DNA of 64,000 nt from DASUFZ01 sp035541475 (GCA_035541475.1 DATKND010000119.1:62001-126000), one strand, 5' to 3'; counted from the first letter of the stretch, positions 7,945 through 16,638 are shown. Program-made: numbers and translations. Notes: a model not told the origin generated them from the sequence alone.

Positions 7945-8760
7945 TCAGCCGAGCCGCGCGACGACCCACGCGAGCGCGTCGTGCTTCGAGAGCCGCCGCC
8001 TGCGCCAGCGGTCGGCCATGCGGCGCGCGCGCCGGCGGATCCCCGTACCGGCGCCGCGCGACGCAATCTCGCGCAGCAGCACCGGATCGCCGTGTCCGGC
8101 CAGGAAGGCCGCCCCGAGTCGCTCGCGATCGGCGCGCCGCACGCCGCGCAGCAGCGAGCGCACGAGCCCCGACAGCTCGTCGGCCAGCGCCTCGGTGAGG
8201 TCGCTGTCGCGCGCGTGCGCGCCCTCGAAGTCGACGTGCACCTGGCGACCCGCGTGGAGCAGCACGTGCTGGAGGCTCGCGTGCTTCATCACGAGGCCGA
8301 GCTCGCCCGTCTCGAGCGCGAGGCGCTGGCGCGCGGCGAGCGTCGCCGCGAAGCGCGCGAGCTCGCGCTCGCGCATGTCGAGGGGCTGCGCGCGGTCGCC
8401 GGCGAAGGCGCGCAGGGTCGGGCCGGGGCAATACTCGAGCCAGGTCGCGCTGCGCGGATCGAAGCCCGGCGGGAGCGGCAGATCGAGCCGCGCGGGCACG
8501 TCGAAGCCCTCCCGGCGCCAGAGCGCCAGCAGCTCGCGCTCGATCGCGCAGCGACTCCGCGCGGTGACGCCCCGCTTCCGCTCGAAGAGCCAGTAGCCGA
8601 GCGCCTTGACCCACTCGCGCGGCGCCGACGCGCGCCGCCGATAGTGCTTCAGCAGCGCGGGTCGCCCCTCGATCTCGTAGAGCAGCAGGCGGTTGCCGCC
8701 GCCGTCGCGGTTCACGTCCTGGAGCAGCCGCAGCGGGGCGAAGGGCGTCGGCTCGCTCAT
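7945..8760 (-). CDS. WaaP/InaA-like kinase-fold protein (second of a tandem pair)
   Basis: 271 residues. A glycine-rich 'NRDGGGNRLLLYEIEGRPALLKHY' gives a P-loop-like strand pair and a beta3-type lysine. 'GLVMKHASLQHVLLH' aligns with the catalytic loop of LPS core kinases (WaaP HRDCYICHFLL), but with serine where the catalytic Asp sits. 'VHVDFEGAH' holds the magnesium-binding Asp in a DFE variant. It is thus a lipopolysaccharide-kinase-like or pseudokinase protein, perhaps acting on envelope glycans. The ATG overlaps the stop of its upstream paralogue (ATGA), so translation is probably coupled. The two proteins share the same domain order. Confidence 0.72.
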   Translation of the reverse strand: MSEPTPFAPLRLLQDVNRDGGGNRLLLYEIEGRPALLKHYRRRASAPREWVKALGYWLFERKRGVTARSRCAIERELLALWRREGFDVPARLDLPLPPGFDPRSATWLEYCPGPTLRAFAGDRAQPLDMRERELARFAATLAARQRLALETGELGLVMKHASLQHVLLHAGRQVHVDFEGAHARDSDLTEALADELSGLVRSLLRGVRRADRERLGAAFLAGHGDPVLLREIASRGAGTGIRRRARRMADRWRRRRLSKHDALAWVVARLG

Positions 8761-9569
8761 GCGCCGTCGAGCAGCGCGCGCAGCCTCCGCGCCACGGCGT
8801 ACTTCGAGCCCGGACGCCGCGCGCGCGCGCGCAACGTTCGGTCGAGCGCGCGGCGCGGGCCGTCCAGGAAGTAGGCGCAGGCCGCGCGCAGCCGGTCGGT
8901 CTTCGGATAGCCGGCGACCGTCTCCTCGAAGAGGCGCTCGCGCAGCTCGCGCACGCTCTTCGCGAGGAACCAGAGGTACTGCACGATCTCGTGCGAGACC
9001 TGATCGCCGACGCGCGCGCGGCTGCGCCCGACGATCTCGAAGTCGAACCAGAGGAAGCCGTCGCCCTGCACGATCACGTGCTTGCCGTCGCCGTTCTCGT
9101 GCACGAGGCGCGGCTCGCCGAGCGCTTCGGCGAGCTCGTGACGCCGCGCCCACTCGGCGAGGAAGCGGCGGTAGACGGCGAGGCGCGCCTCGGGCTCGCG
9201 CTTCGCGTCGCGCAGCACCTCGACGAGCTTCGGACCGGCGCGGTATTCGAAGAGCGTGTAGCAGCCGGACGGACAGCCCGGCGCCTCGACCGCGACGTCC
9301 TCGAAGGTCTCGTAGACGCGGAAGCCGTGGCGGCGCCAGAGCGCGAGGCACTCGAGCTCGATCCGCCTTCGCGTGCGCGGCTGATAGGAGGTCTGCCCGG
9401 CGAAGACCACGTTCTCGAAGCTCTTGCGCCAGGTCTCGAGCCGGCCGCGGCTGCCGGCGTAGACCTTCAGCACGGCGTCGCCGCCGCGAAACGGAACCTT
9501 GTAGAGGTAGTTTCCGTTGCGGAGCAGCAGGTAGGGCGAGAGATCATCGAAGCGCAACGTTTCCGGCAT
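8757..9569 (-). CDS. WaaP/InaA-like kinase-fold protein (first of a tandem pair)
   Basis: 270 residues from ATG 9569; a TTG at 9590 is also in frame but lies inside repeat copy B. Features in order: 'NGNYLYKVPFRGGDAVLKVY' (glycine loop and beta3 lysine), 'RIELECLALWRRHGF' helix, 'YTLFEYRAGPKLVEVL' hinge, 'RLVHENGDGKHVIVQ' catalytic-loop equivalent with Asn where Asp is expected, and 'FLWFDFE' as the DFG equivalent. Same family as the gene it overlaps. The changed catalytic residue is odd in both copies. Role in LPS or envelope phosphorylation is inference only. Confidence 0.72.
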   Translation of the reverse strand: MPETLRFDDLSPYLLLRNGNYLYKVPFRGGDAVLKVYAGSRGRLETWRKSFENVVFAGQTSYQPRTRRRIELECLALWRRHGFRVYETFEDVAVEAPGCPSGCYTLFEYRAGPKLVEVLRDAKREPEARLAVYRRFLAEWARRHELAEALGEPRLVHENGDGKHVIVQGDGFLWFDFEIVGRSRARVGDQVSHEIVQYLWFLAKSVRELRERLFEETVAGYPKTDRLRAACAYFLDGPRRALDRTLRARARRPGSKYAVARRLRALLDGA

Positions 9570-9586
9570 TCGATTGAGCCAGCCTA

Positions 9587-9685
9587 GCAAGGAGGCCGAC
9601 GACAGTCGGCCGACGCGCAGCGAGGCGCAGCCGAGCGAAGGCCGGCTGCCCGAGCGCGAGCGATCAGCGAGCGCGAAGGCCCGGC
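9587..9685 (+). repeat. 99-bp interspersed intergenic repeat, copy B (full length)
   Basis: Differs from 5849-5947 at four of 99 positions and keeps the hairpin ggccgac-gaca-gtcggcc (9594-9611); the loop is the variable part. Here it lies between two genes on the minus strand, upstream of the kinase-fold pair and downstream of the HAD gene, not between convergent genes. No coding potential. Confidence 0.8.
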
Positions 9686-9701
9686 CAAGGAGTGGTCGGC
9701 G

Positions 9702-10460
9702 CTACGCGGCCTCGAGCCTGACGAGGAGCGCCGGCAGCTCCGCGAGATCGGCGAGCGTGTGGTCGGGCAGCGCGCCCTCGTGCTCGCGCAGCGTCTGCTC
9801 CGGATCCGACACGCGGCGCGTGATCCACGCGGTGCGGAGCCCCGCGGCGCGCGCGCCGGCGACGTCGGCGCGCAGGCTGTCTCCCACGTGGAGCGCGTCG
9901 CTCGGCGCGACGCCGAGCTGCGACACCACCGCGTCGAAGATCTCGCGCCGCGGCTTGCGCAGGCCGAAGGCATCCGAGACGAGCACAGCGTCGAAGGCCG
10001 GCCACAGGCCCGCCTGCTCGAGCACGCGCCGCGCCGTCTCGGAGTGGCTGAAGTTCGAGCAGAGGCCGATTCGGACGCGGCCGCGGAGCTCGCCGAGCAC
10101 GTCTTCGTGGTGCGGCAGCGGACGCACCGTCGCCGCGAGCGCGCCCATGTGGATGTCGGTCAAGGTGCGCGCGAGGCCCGGCGACTCGATGCGAAGGCGC
10201 TCGAGCAGGTCCAGGAAGCGCACCTCCGTCGGCACTTCGCGGTCCTTCGCGAAGTGGCTCTCCTGGAAGGCCTGCGCGCCCGCGAGGAAGGCGTCGACGA
10301 GCGCGTCGAGCGTCACGTCGGCGTGACGCGAGACCTCCTCGTGGAGCGCCAGCACCGAGAGCGGCAGGCGCTTGCCGCGGTGCTCCTGCACCTTCACGTC
10401 CTCGAAGCGCAGGTCGACCAGCGTGTCGAAGAGATCGAAGACGACGGCGCGGATCGGCAT
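9702..10460 (-). CDS. HAD family hydrolase
   Basis: 252 residues with all four HAD motifs: 'VVFDLFDTLVD' (nucleophile Asp at about 8 and acid/base Asp at about 12), 'LCSNFSHSE' (motif II), the lysine of 'RKPRREIFD' (motif III) and 'HVGDSLRADVAGARAAG' (motif IV). The helical cap between motifs I and II marks subfamily I phosphatase or dehalogenase-like enzymes. Substrate unknown. It is third in a minus-strand operon after an LLM oxidoreductase and a metallo-beta-lactamase-fold protein, nine bases after the latter's stop. Confidence 0.9.
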   Translation of the reverse strand: MPIRAVVFDLFDTLVDLRFEDVKVQEHRGKRLPLSVLALHEEVSRHADVTLDALVDAFLAGAQAFQESHFAKDREVPTEVRFLDLLERLRIESPGLARTLTDIHMGALAATVRPLPHHEDVLGELRGRVRIGLCSNFSHSETARRVLEQAGLWPAFDAVLVSDAFGLRKPRREIFDAVVSQLGVAPSDALHVGDSLRADVAGARAAGLRTAWITRRVSDPEQTLREHEGALPDHTLADLAELPALLVRLEAA

Positions 10461-10469
10461 CCGCGGACC

Positions 10470-11402
10470 CTACCGATCCGCGGTCTCGGCCGCGAGGCTC
10501 GCGTAGGCGGTGCGCACGAACATCTCGGGCTTGATGAAGCCGTTGCCGTAGGCCGCGTCGAACTCCGCCAGCGGCCGCGACGCCACCACTTCCTCGACGT
10601 CCTGCTTCTCCGCGATCGCCTTCGCGATGCGCTCGCGCGCCGCCACCAGCATGTCGCGGTAGCGCATCAGCTCGTCGCGACCGCCGAGCGGTCCGTGGCC
10701 CGGGATGATGCGCGTCTTCGCGTCGACGAGCGCGAGCGCCGCGTCGCAGCCGCCGATCGTGCCCGAGAGCGAGCCGCCGCTCTCGAGGTCGAGGAACGGA
10801 TAGCCGCTGGTCACGAAAACGTCGCCCATGTGGAGCGCGTTGGCCTTGCGGAAGTGCACGATGGTGTCGCCGTCGGTGTGCGCATGCGGGACGTGCAGCA
10901 GGTAGATCTCGTCGCCGTTCCAGTGGAAGGTGAGGTCGTCGGCATAGGTGACGATCGGCAGCGCGGCGGCGGGTGCGGGCGGCACCTGGCGCTGGAAGGC
11001 CTTCATGTACTGGCCGGTGGCCAGGCGCTTGCGCACCTCCTCCTGCGCGACCAGCAGCGCGCCGCCCTGGCCGAAGAGCTCGTTGCCGCCGGTGTGGTCG
11101 GGGTGCCAGTGCGTGTTCAGCACGAAGCGGACCGGGCGCGGGTCGAGCGCCGCGACGGCCGCCGCGATCTTCGGGTGGAGCGGCGCAAACTCGTCGTCGA
11201 TCACGAGAACGCCGTCGGCGCCGGTCGACACGCCGATGTTGCCGCCCTGCCCGACCAGCATCGCGATTCCGGGCGCGACCGGCACGGTCTCGATCTTCAC
11301 CGCGTCGAAGTCGGGCTGCGGCTGCGCGCGCGCGGCCGACGCTGCCGCGACGAGCGCGCACAGCACGCCTCGCGCGGCGCCGCGAGGCGCGCGGAGCGCC
11401 AC
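10470..11402 (-). CDS. exported metallo-beta-lactamase-fold hydrolase
   Basis: 310 residues. A signal peptide ends near 'AAASAARAQ' (about residue 25). The zinc ligands are the 'NTHWHPDHTGGN' HxHxDH motif, a third His in 'HAHTDGDTIVHF', Asp in 'HMGDVF' and His in 'IPGHGPLG', a glyoxalase-II-like dinuclear set and not the Cys-containing set of class B beta-lactamases. Periplasmic hydrolase of unknown substrate. The GTG at 11402 lies two bases after the stop of the LLM gene, so they are co-transcribed; an in-frame extension upstream would only overlap that gene. Confidence 0.88.
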   Translation of the reverse strand: MALRAPRGAARGVLCALVAAASAARAQPQPDFDAVKIETVPVAPGIAMLVGQGGNIGVSTGADGVLVIDDEFAPLHPKIAAAVAALDPRPVRFVLNTHWHPDHTGGNELFGQGGALLVAQEEVRKRLATGQYMKAFQRQVPPAPAAALPIVTYADDLTFHWNGDEIYLLHVPHAHTDGDTIVHFRKANALHMGDVFVTSGYPFLDLESGGSLSGTIGGCDAALALVDAKTRIIPGHGPLGGRDELMRYRDMLVAARERIAKAIAEKQDVEEVVASRPLAEFDAAYGNGFIKPEMFVRTAYASLAAETADR

Positions 11403-11404
11403 GA

Positions 11405-12355
11405 CTAACGTCCCGCCAGCGGCGCGACTACGGCCTCGGCGAAGCGCTCGAGCGCCGCCTCGTCGCGGCCCTGGATCACGATGTAGGAGATGCCGGTCTG
11501 CTCGCGGCGCTTGTGCAGCCGCTCGCGGATCTCGGACGCGCTGCCGGTCAGGAAGAGCGGCGCATCGGCCACCTGCTCGACCGTCATGCCGCTGCCCTTC
11601 GCGAGCGCCTCGCGCAGCGAGCGCGGGTCGTCGCTCACGGCGACGACGAACGAGAGCGACGAGAACTCGATCGCGGCGGGGTCGCGTCCGGCCTTCTGCG
11701 CCGCCTCGCGCACCCAGCCGACCTTCTCGCGCACGCGCTCGGGCGCGAGGTCGGCCGGCGTATCGGGCAGCACGCGACCAGCCACGATGGTCGGGTTGAT
11801 GCCGACGATGTCCGCGTGTCGGCCCGCGAGCGAGAGCACGCGGCGCCCGCCGCCGCCGATCAGGATGCGCGGCGGCGCCATGCCGGGCGGCATCTCGGCC
11901 GCGCGCGCCATGCCGCGGATGCGGTAGTGCCTGCCGTCGAAGCTCGTGCGCTCGTTCCGCCACATCGAGCCGATCACCGCGAGCGCCTCCTCGAGGCGCT
12001 CGATCCGCACGCCCGGAGGGTCGTACGGCATCCCCGCCTCGCGGTAGTCGGTCTCCATCCAGCCGGCGCCGATGCCGAACTCGTGGCGCCCGCCCGAGAG
12101 GACCTGGATCGTGGCGGCCGCCTTCGCGAGCACGACCGGATGGCGGTAGTCGACGTCGTAGACGAGCGAGCCGACCGCGAGCCGCTTCGTCACGGCGGCG
12201 GCGGCCGCGAGCGCCGCGACCGGCTCCCACTGCGGGGTGAAGTGATCGGGCCAGAAGACCGACGCGTAGCCCAGTGCTTCGATGCGTCGCAGGCGCTCCA
12301 CCCAGTCGCTGGCAGGAAGGCTCGTGAGCTGGACGCCGAAGCGGAAGGGATGCAT
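11405..12355 (-). CDS. LLM class F420-dependent oxidoreductase
   Basis: 316 residues, luciferase-like TIM barrel. 'FGVQLTSLP' at the start, 'VFWPDHFTPQWEPVAALAAAAAVTKRLAVGSLVYDVDYRHPVVLAKAAATIQVLSGGR' as separate recognisable blocks, 'GIGAGWMETDY', and a late 'GGGGRRVLSLAGRHADIVGIN' block are typical of F420-type LLM proteins. Cofactor choice (F420 or FMN) is inferred from the family. GGAGG lies five bases before the ATG. It heads an operon with an exported metallo-hydrolase and a HAD hydrolase. Confidence 0.9.
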   Translation of the reverse strand: MHPFRFGVQLTSLPASDWVERLRRIEALGYASVFWPDHFTPQWEPVAALAAAAAVTKRLAVGSLVYDVDYRHPVVLAKAAATIQVLSGGRHEFGIGAGWMETDYREAGMPYDPPGVRIERLEEALAVIGSMWRNERTSFDGRHYRIRGMARAAEMPPGMAPPRILIGGGGRRVLSLAGRHADIVGINPTIVAGRVLPDTPADLAPERVREKVGWVREAAQKAGRDPAAIEFSSLSFVVAVSDDPRSLREALAKGSGMTVEQVADAPLFLTGSASEIRERLHKRREQTGISYIVIQGRDEAALERFAEAVVAPLAGR

Positions 12356-12440
12356 GGGTCCTCCGATCAGGCTTTGCAGTCTACACCTGAGGCGGCACGT
12401 CTCGGCGACGTGACCGCAGCATGACTACGATGCGCACGTC

Positions 12441-13886
12441 ATGGCCGACGCCTTCACGCACCGCGGCGTGATCGAGGGCTTCTACGGGACGCCCTTCGCG
12501 CACGAGGACCGCCTCTGGCTGGTCGAGCAGCTCGGCGCGTGGGGAATGAACCGCTACGTCTACGCGCCGAAGGACGATCCGCTGCACCGCTCGCGCTGGC
12601 GCGAGCCCTATCCCGAGGAGTTCGCGAAGCGCTTCGCGGAGCTCGTCGGGTGCGGCGAGCGCGCGGGCGTCGAGGTCGGCTTCGCGATCTCGCCCGGCCT
12701 CTCGATCCGCTACGGCTCGCGCGGCGACCGCGCGGCGCTCGTCGCGAAGCTGCGGAGCTTCCAGGCGCAGGGCGTGCGCTTCTTCGGACTCTGCCTCGAC
12801 GACGTGCCGAGCGCGCTCGCGCACGCGGAGGACCGCGCCGACTTCGCGAGCCTCGCCGCCGCGCACGTCGCGCTCGCGCACGAGCTCGCCGCGTCGCTCG
12901 GCGACGGCGCGACGCTCTGGCTGGTGCCGACCGACTACCTCGGCGTCGCGGCGACCGCCTACCTGGAAGAGCTCGGCGCGTCGCTCGACCCGCGCATCGA
13001 GGTCGGCTGGACCGGTCGCACCACCTGCTCGCCGACGATCGAGCTCGCGGAAGCGCGCGCGCGCGCCGCGACCCTGCGCCGGCGTCTGCTCGTGTGGGAC
13101 AACGTACCGGTGTCGGACGGGCCCATGCGGCCGATGCTCCACCTGGGGCCCTACGTCGGGCGAGCGCCGCGGCTCGCCGAGTGCGTGAGCGGCGTGCTGC
13201 TGAACCCGATGCAGCACGCGCGCGCGTCGGCGCTGACGCTCCGCTGCGCGGCGCGCTACCTGGCCGATCCCGCCGGCACCGACGCCGAGCGGGCCTGGGG
13301 ATCCGCCGCGGCGGAGGTCGGGGCCGGCGCGCCGGAGGCCTTCACGCTCTTCGCGCGCGCGCACCGCTTCTCCCCGCTCACGCCGGACGACCGCGACGCC
13401 GAGCTCGAGCCGGAACTCGCGCGGCTCCGACACGCCCTCGAGTCGGGCGCCGACGCGCGCGCGCCGCAGGAGCGGCTTCGCGCCGCGCTCGCGGCGCGCG
13501 AGGCGGTCGGCGAGGCGCTGCGCGCGGGGCTTCGCGACCGGCGCCTGCTCGAAGAGATCGCGCCGTGGCTCGAGTCGTTTGCTGCCGAGACGCGCCGCAT
13601 GATGGCCGCGCTCGATCTGCTCGCCGCGCTCGGGGCCGGCGGTCCGCGCAAGGACGCCGTCTTCGCGTTCTTCCGCTTCGCCGTGCGCAGCGGCGAGCCT
13701 CCGCCCGCGAAGGTCTCGTACGGCCCGCGCCGCCTCCTCTACCCGCAGCTCGCGTCGATGCGCGACGAGACGATGGGCTTCGGCGCGGACCCGTGGCTGC
13801 TCCGCGGCCGCAACCTCGCCGACGACTTCGTCGCGCTCGCGGACGCGGAGGCGGAGAAGCACCTCGCGACCAGCGCGCTCGCTTGA
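12441..13886 (+). CDS. GH84-type beta-N-acetylglucosaminidase (O-GlcNAcase-like), apparently cytoplasmic
   Basis: 481 residues. 'HRGVIEGFYGTPF' (about 7-19) and 'FFGLCLDDVPS' (about 114-124) are the hallmarks of family GH84; D120-D121 form the catalytic Asp pair for substrate-assisted cleavage of beta-N-acetylglucosamine. 'NRYVYAPKDDP' and 'GWTGRTTCSP' are further substrate-binding blocks, and 'LLVWDNVPVSDG' gives the conserved WDN. The C-terminal ~200 residues are helical, as in O-GlcNAcases. No signal peptide is seen, unlike most secreted bacterial hyaluronidases, so its substrate may be internal. Single gene; a secreted FG-GAP protein follows after 30 bases. Confidence 0.9.
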   Translation: MADAFTHRGVIEGFYGTPFAHEDRLWLVEQLGAWGMNRYVYAPKDDPLHRSRWREPYPEEFAKRFAELVGCGERAGVEVGFAISPGLSIRYGSRGDRAALVAKLRSFQAQGVRFFGLCLDDVPSALAHAEDRADFASLAAAHVALAHELAASLGDGATLWLVPTDYLGVAATAYLEELGASLDPRIEVGWTGRTTCSPTIELAEARARAATLRRRLLVWDNVPVSDGPMRPMLHLGPYVGRAPRLAECVSGVLLNPMQHARASALTLRCAARYLADPAGTDAERAWGSAAAEVGAGAPEAFTLFARAHRFSPLTPDDRDAELEPELARLRHALESGADARAPQERLRAALAAREAVGEALRAGLRDRRLLEEIAPWLESFAAETRRMMAALDLLAALGAGGPRKDAVFAFFRFAVRSGEPPPAKVSYGPRRLLYPQLASMRDETMGFGADPWLLRGRNLADDFVALADAEAEKHLATSALA

Positions 13887-13916
13887 CACCCCGCATTCAG
13901 CGGGTTTCCTCTGCCA

Positions 13917-15482
13917 GTGCGCCGGCTGCGACCGCTCCTCCTGCGAGCCCTTCTCGGCGCTCCGTTGCTGGCCTCCGCGTCGGCCGCGGCCGACGAGCCG
14001 ATCTTCCGAATCCAGGAGATCGCGAGCCCCGATCGCGCGATCCAGGCCGATCTCGTCGACGTCGACGGCGACGGCCGCGCCGACCTCGTCTGGACTTCTT
14101 CGCGCGGCGTTCCGCCCGAAGAGCAACGCGAGCTGCGCATCCACCTCGCGGGCCCCGATGGCATGCCGAGCCCGACCTTCTCGTGGCGATCGGCGCTGCC
14201 GCCCGGCTCCGCCGCCTACGACTTCGCAGAGCTCGACGGCCGGCCCGGCGTCGAGATGCTGTTCCTGCGCCGCGATCGCGTCACCGTCTTCTCGCTCGCC
14301 GGCGGCACGCCCGTGTTTCGCGACCTGCCGGTGCCCGGCGAGCCGACACTCGCGGCGGTCGGCGACGAGCGCGGGCTCGACCGGCTGCGCCTGGTGCACG
14401 AGGGACTCGGCCCGCGGCCGCGGCTGATCGTGCCGGGCTTCGGCATCGCGACCGTGCTCGAGCAGAATGGCGCGCTCGTCGGGAAGCTCGAGGTCGGTGG
14501 ACGCGCCAACTTCTTCGTGCCGCCGCAGCCCGGGCCCGTCATCTCCGAGAGCGACATGGAGATGTACTACGACGCTCCGCGCATCGCGGTCGGCGACGTC
14601 GACGGCGACGGCCGCGCCGACCTCGTCGCCTCCGGGCGCCACGAGCTGCGCGTCTTCCGCCAGCGCGCGGACGGCAGCTTCCCCACACAGGCGGACCTGA
14701 AGCTCCCGCTGCGGCGCCTGTCGCTCGCCGACCACATCCGCACGTCGGGCGCGGTGCGGGTCGAGCCGTACGACTTCGACGGCGACGGCCGGCTCGACCT
14801 CCTCGTATCGACCGCATCCGGCAGCTTCTTCGGCGGCGACACGCACATCGGCATCCACCTGAACCGCGGCGGCACCTGGAACCTGGACGCCGAGGATCAG
14901 GGCTTCGCGAGCAAGGGCGGCTTCGCCACGCACGAGCTCGTCGACCTCGACGGCGACGGCCGCGACGAGCTCGTCGTGATCCGCGTGCCGACGGGCGTGC
15001 TCGAGATCGTGCAGCTCCTGCTCACGCGCAGTCTCGACGCGGAGGTGAAGATCTACCGACCGGGGAGCGGCACGCCCTTCGAGCCGAATCCGTGGCAACG
15101 CTGGACCGAGAGCGTGCGCTTCGACTTCGACACCATGCGCATGAAGGGCTTCGTGCCGACCGTCGACGCCGACTACAACCGCGACGGCTTCCGCGATCTG
15201 GTCGAGCCCGGCGACGGCGCCCGGCTCGAGGTGCGCCTCGGCGATCCGCGCGAGGGTTACCGCACGCGCAGCGCAGCGCAGCCTCTCGACACGCGCGGGC
15301 GCATTCGCTTCGGCGATCTCGGCGGCGACGGGTTCACCGACTTCGTGATCTACGACCCGCGGCGCCCGGGCGCGCCGATCCGCATCGGCCGCAACCTCGG
15401 TCGCTGGCCCGCCACCGCGAGCGGGCCGGCGACGACCGAGCTGCGCGCGAGGGAGAGCGCCGAGCCGACCAAGAACCCCTAA
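13917..15482 (+). CDS. secreted FG-GAP/VCBS repeat protein
   Basis: 521 residues from a GTG. Signal peptide about residues 1-24. The mature protein carries at least six calcium-loop repeats of the DxDGDGxxDL type: 'DVDGDGRADLVW', 'DVDGDGRADLVA', 'DFDGDGRLDLLV', 'DLDGDGRDELVV', 'DYNRDGFRDLVE' and 'DLGGDGFTDFVI'. Such repeats fold into an integrin-like beta-propeller stabilised by calcium on the cell surface or outside the cell. No enzymatic domain is seen. The stop overlaps the convergent stop of the next gene by three bases. Ligand or partner unknown. Confidence 0.88.
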   Translation: MRRLRPLLLRALLGAPLLASASAAADEPIFRIQEIASPDRAIQADLVDVDGDGRADLVWTSSRGVPPEEQRELRIHLAGPDGMPSPTFSWRSALPPGSAAYDFAELDGRPGVEMLFLRRDRVTVFSLAGGTPVFRDLPVPGEPTLAAVGDERGLDRLRLVHEGLGPRPRLIVPGFGIATVLEQNGALVGKLEVGGRANFFVPPQPGPVISESDMEMYYDAPRIAVGDVDGDGRADLVASGRHELRVFRQRADGSFPTQADLKLPLRRLSLADHIRTSGAVRVEPYDFDGDGRLDLLVSTASGSFFGGDTHIGIHLNRGGTWNLDAEDQGFASKGGFATHELVDLDGDGRDELVVIRVPTGVLEIVQLLLTRSLDAEVKIYRPGSGTPFEPNPWQRWTESVRFDFDTMRMKGFVPTVDADYNRDGFRDLVEPGDGARLEVRLGDPREGYRTRSAAQPLDTRGRIRFGDLGGDGFTDFVIYDPRRPGAPIRIGRNLGRWPATASGPATTELRARESAEPTKNP

Positions 15483-16567
15483 GTACGGACCGGGGTCACC
15501 GAGGGCGCGCCGCCGCGCTCGTGCACGAGCACCGACTCACGGCCGTCGAAGCGCACGCGCACCTTCCCGCGTCCGGCGGGCCCCTGCACCACGCCGACCC
15601 CGAGCGTCGGATGCTCGATCCGGTCGCCCGCGCGGTAGCTCTCCGTCACCGAATAGCGTCGCGCCGGGCGCGACGGATCGGCCGCCACGATCACGACCTC
15701 GGGCGCGGACGGCTTGGCGCGCGGCTTCGCCTTCGGCCGCACGCGCCCGGCACCGGGCTCCCAGGCGAGCGCGAAGTGCGGCACGCCGTCGATGGCGGGG
15801 CCGTCCTCGCGATAGACCCAGCCGGGATCGCCGGGCAGTTCGAGCGCCAGGAAGCGGATCCCGACGCCGGAGGCCTGCTCGAACTCGCCCGAGAGCCGCT
15901 CGAGCTCGCGGATCCAGCCGGCGCCGCGCTGCGCTTCGCGACGGCGGCACAGGCGCCAGTAGACGGGCGACGCCGCCACCACGCAGAGCGGCGGCGACTC
16001 GGCGACGCTTCGGCCGAACCTCTCAGCGATCTCGCTGCGGAGCGCGGGCAGATTGGCGTCCGCGATCGCCGTCATCGCGAGCGCCTCGAACAGCGCGCGC
16101 AGAGGCGTGTCACCGACGCCGCAGCGCGTCTCGTTCGGTCCGAGCACCCGCAGCTTCGCGACCGCCAGCCGATCCTCGGAGGTGATCGCGAGCAGATCGA
16201 TGCGCCCGATGCCGCGCGTCTCCGGGGCGTCGGCGGGGCCGGTCTTGACGCGCACCGCGTAGTCGAGCGGCAGCAGCCGCAGCGAGCCGTCGGGCAGCGG
16301 GAGGCCGTCGCCTCGCGCGAGGCCGTAGCGCACCAGCGCCGCGGCCGCGTGCTCCTCGTCCTTGTGGTTGCGGCGCTCCGTCGGCGGCTTCCCGCCGTGC
16401 GGCGCCAGGTAGCGCTTGCCCGCATCGTGCAGGTGCGGCGCGCTGCGCTTCTCCTCGGCGTAGGCCTCGGCGAGCTGCGCTCCCGTCGAGCCCTCGGCCC
16501 GCGCGCGGAAGGCGGCCGCCTGTCGGACGTCCTTGTCGGCGGCCAGCGCGATCAGCGGATGGCTCAA
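15479..16567 (-). CDS. unknown protein with a C-terminal CarD/SH3-like domain
   Basis: 362 residues. The first ~75 residues are charged and helical with a 'HDAGKRYLAPHGGKPPTERRNHKDEEHAA' type linker. The middle holds 'RGIGRIDLLAI...RLAVAKLRVLG', which has the strand-Asp-strand-Lys look of restriction-endonuclease folds, though the middle acid is missing. A Lys/Pro/Ala linker precedes 'YRAGDRIEHPTLGVGVVQGPAGRGKVRVRF' (about 305-340), similar to CarD/Tudor-like beta-barrels that bind RNA polymerase or DNA. I do not recognise the full architecture. It is convergent with the FG-GAP gene, overlapping by three bases, and divergent from the HD gene. Confidence 0.65.
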   Translation of the reverse strand: MSHPLIALAADKDVRQAAAFRARAEGSTGAQLAEAYAEEKRSAPHLHDAGKRYLAPHGGKPPTERRNHKDEEHAAAALVRYGLARGDGLPLPDGSLRLLPLDYAVRVKTGPADAPETRGIGRIDLLAITSEDRLAVAKLRVLGPNETRCGVGDTPLRALFEALAMTAIADANLPALRSEIAERFGRSVAESPPLCVVAASPVYWRLCRRREAQRGAGWIRELERLSGEFEQASGVGIRFLALELPGDPGWVYREDGPAIDGVPHFALAWEPGAGRVRPKAKPRAKPSAPEVVIVAADPSRPARRYSVTESYRAGDRIEHPTLGVGVVQGPAGRGKVRVRFDGRESVLVHERGGAPSVTPVRT

Positions 16568-16638
16568 GAATCCCTCCCCGAGGCGACCACACTAACACAT
16601 CCCTGCTACCTCCGAGCCCCGGTGGCTATGCTGGCCCG

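Noticed and set aside
10470..11402. Metallo-beta-lactamase antibiotic resistance
   Set aside because: The ligand set is glyoxalase-II-like with Asp in place of the Cys of class B enzymes, and no resistance context is present.
13917..15482. Fusion of the GH84 enzyme with the FG-GAP protein
   Set aside because: A stop at 13886, 30 intervening bases and a new signal peptide show two separate genes.
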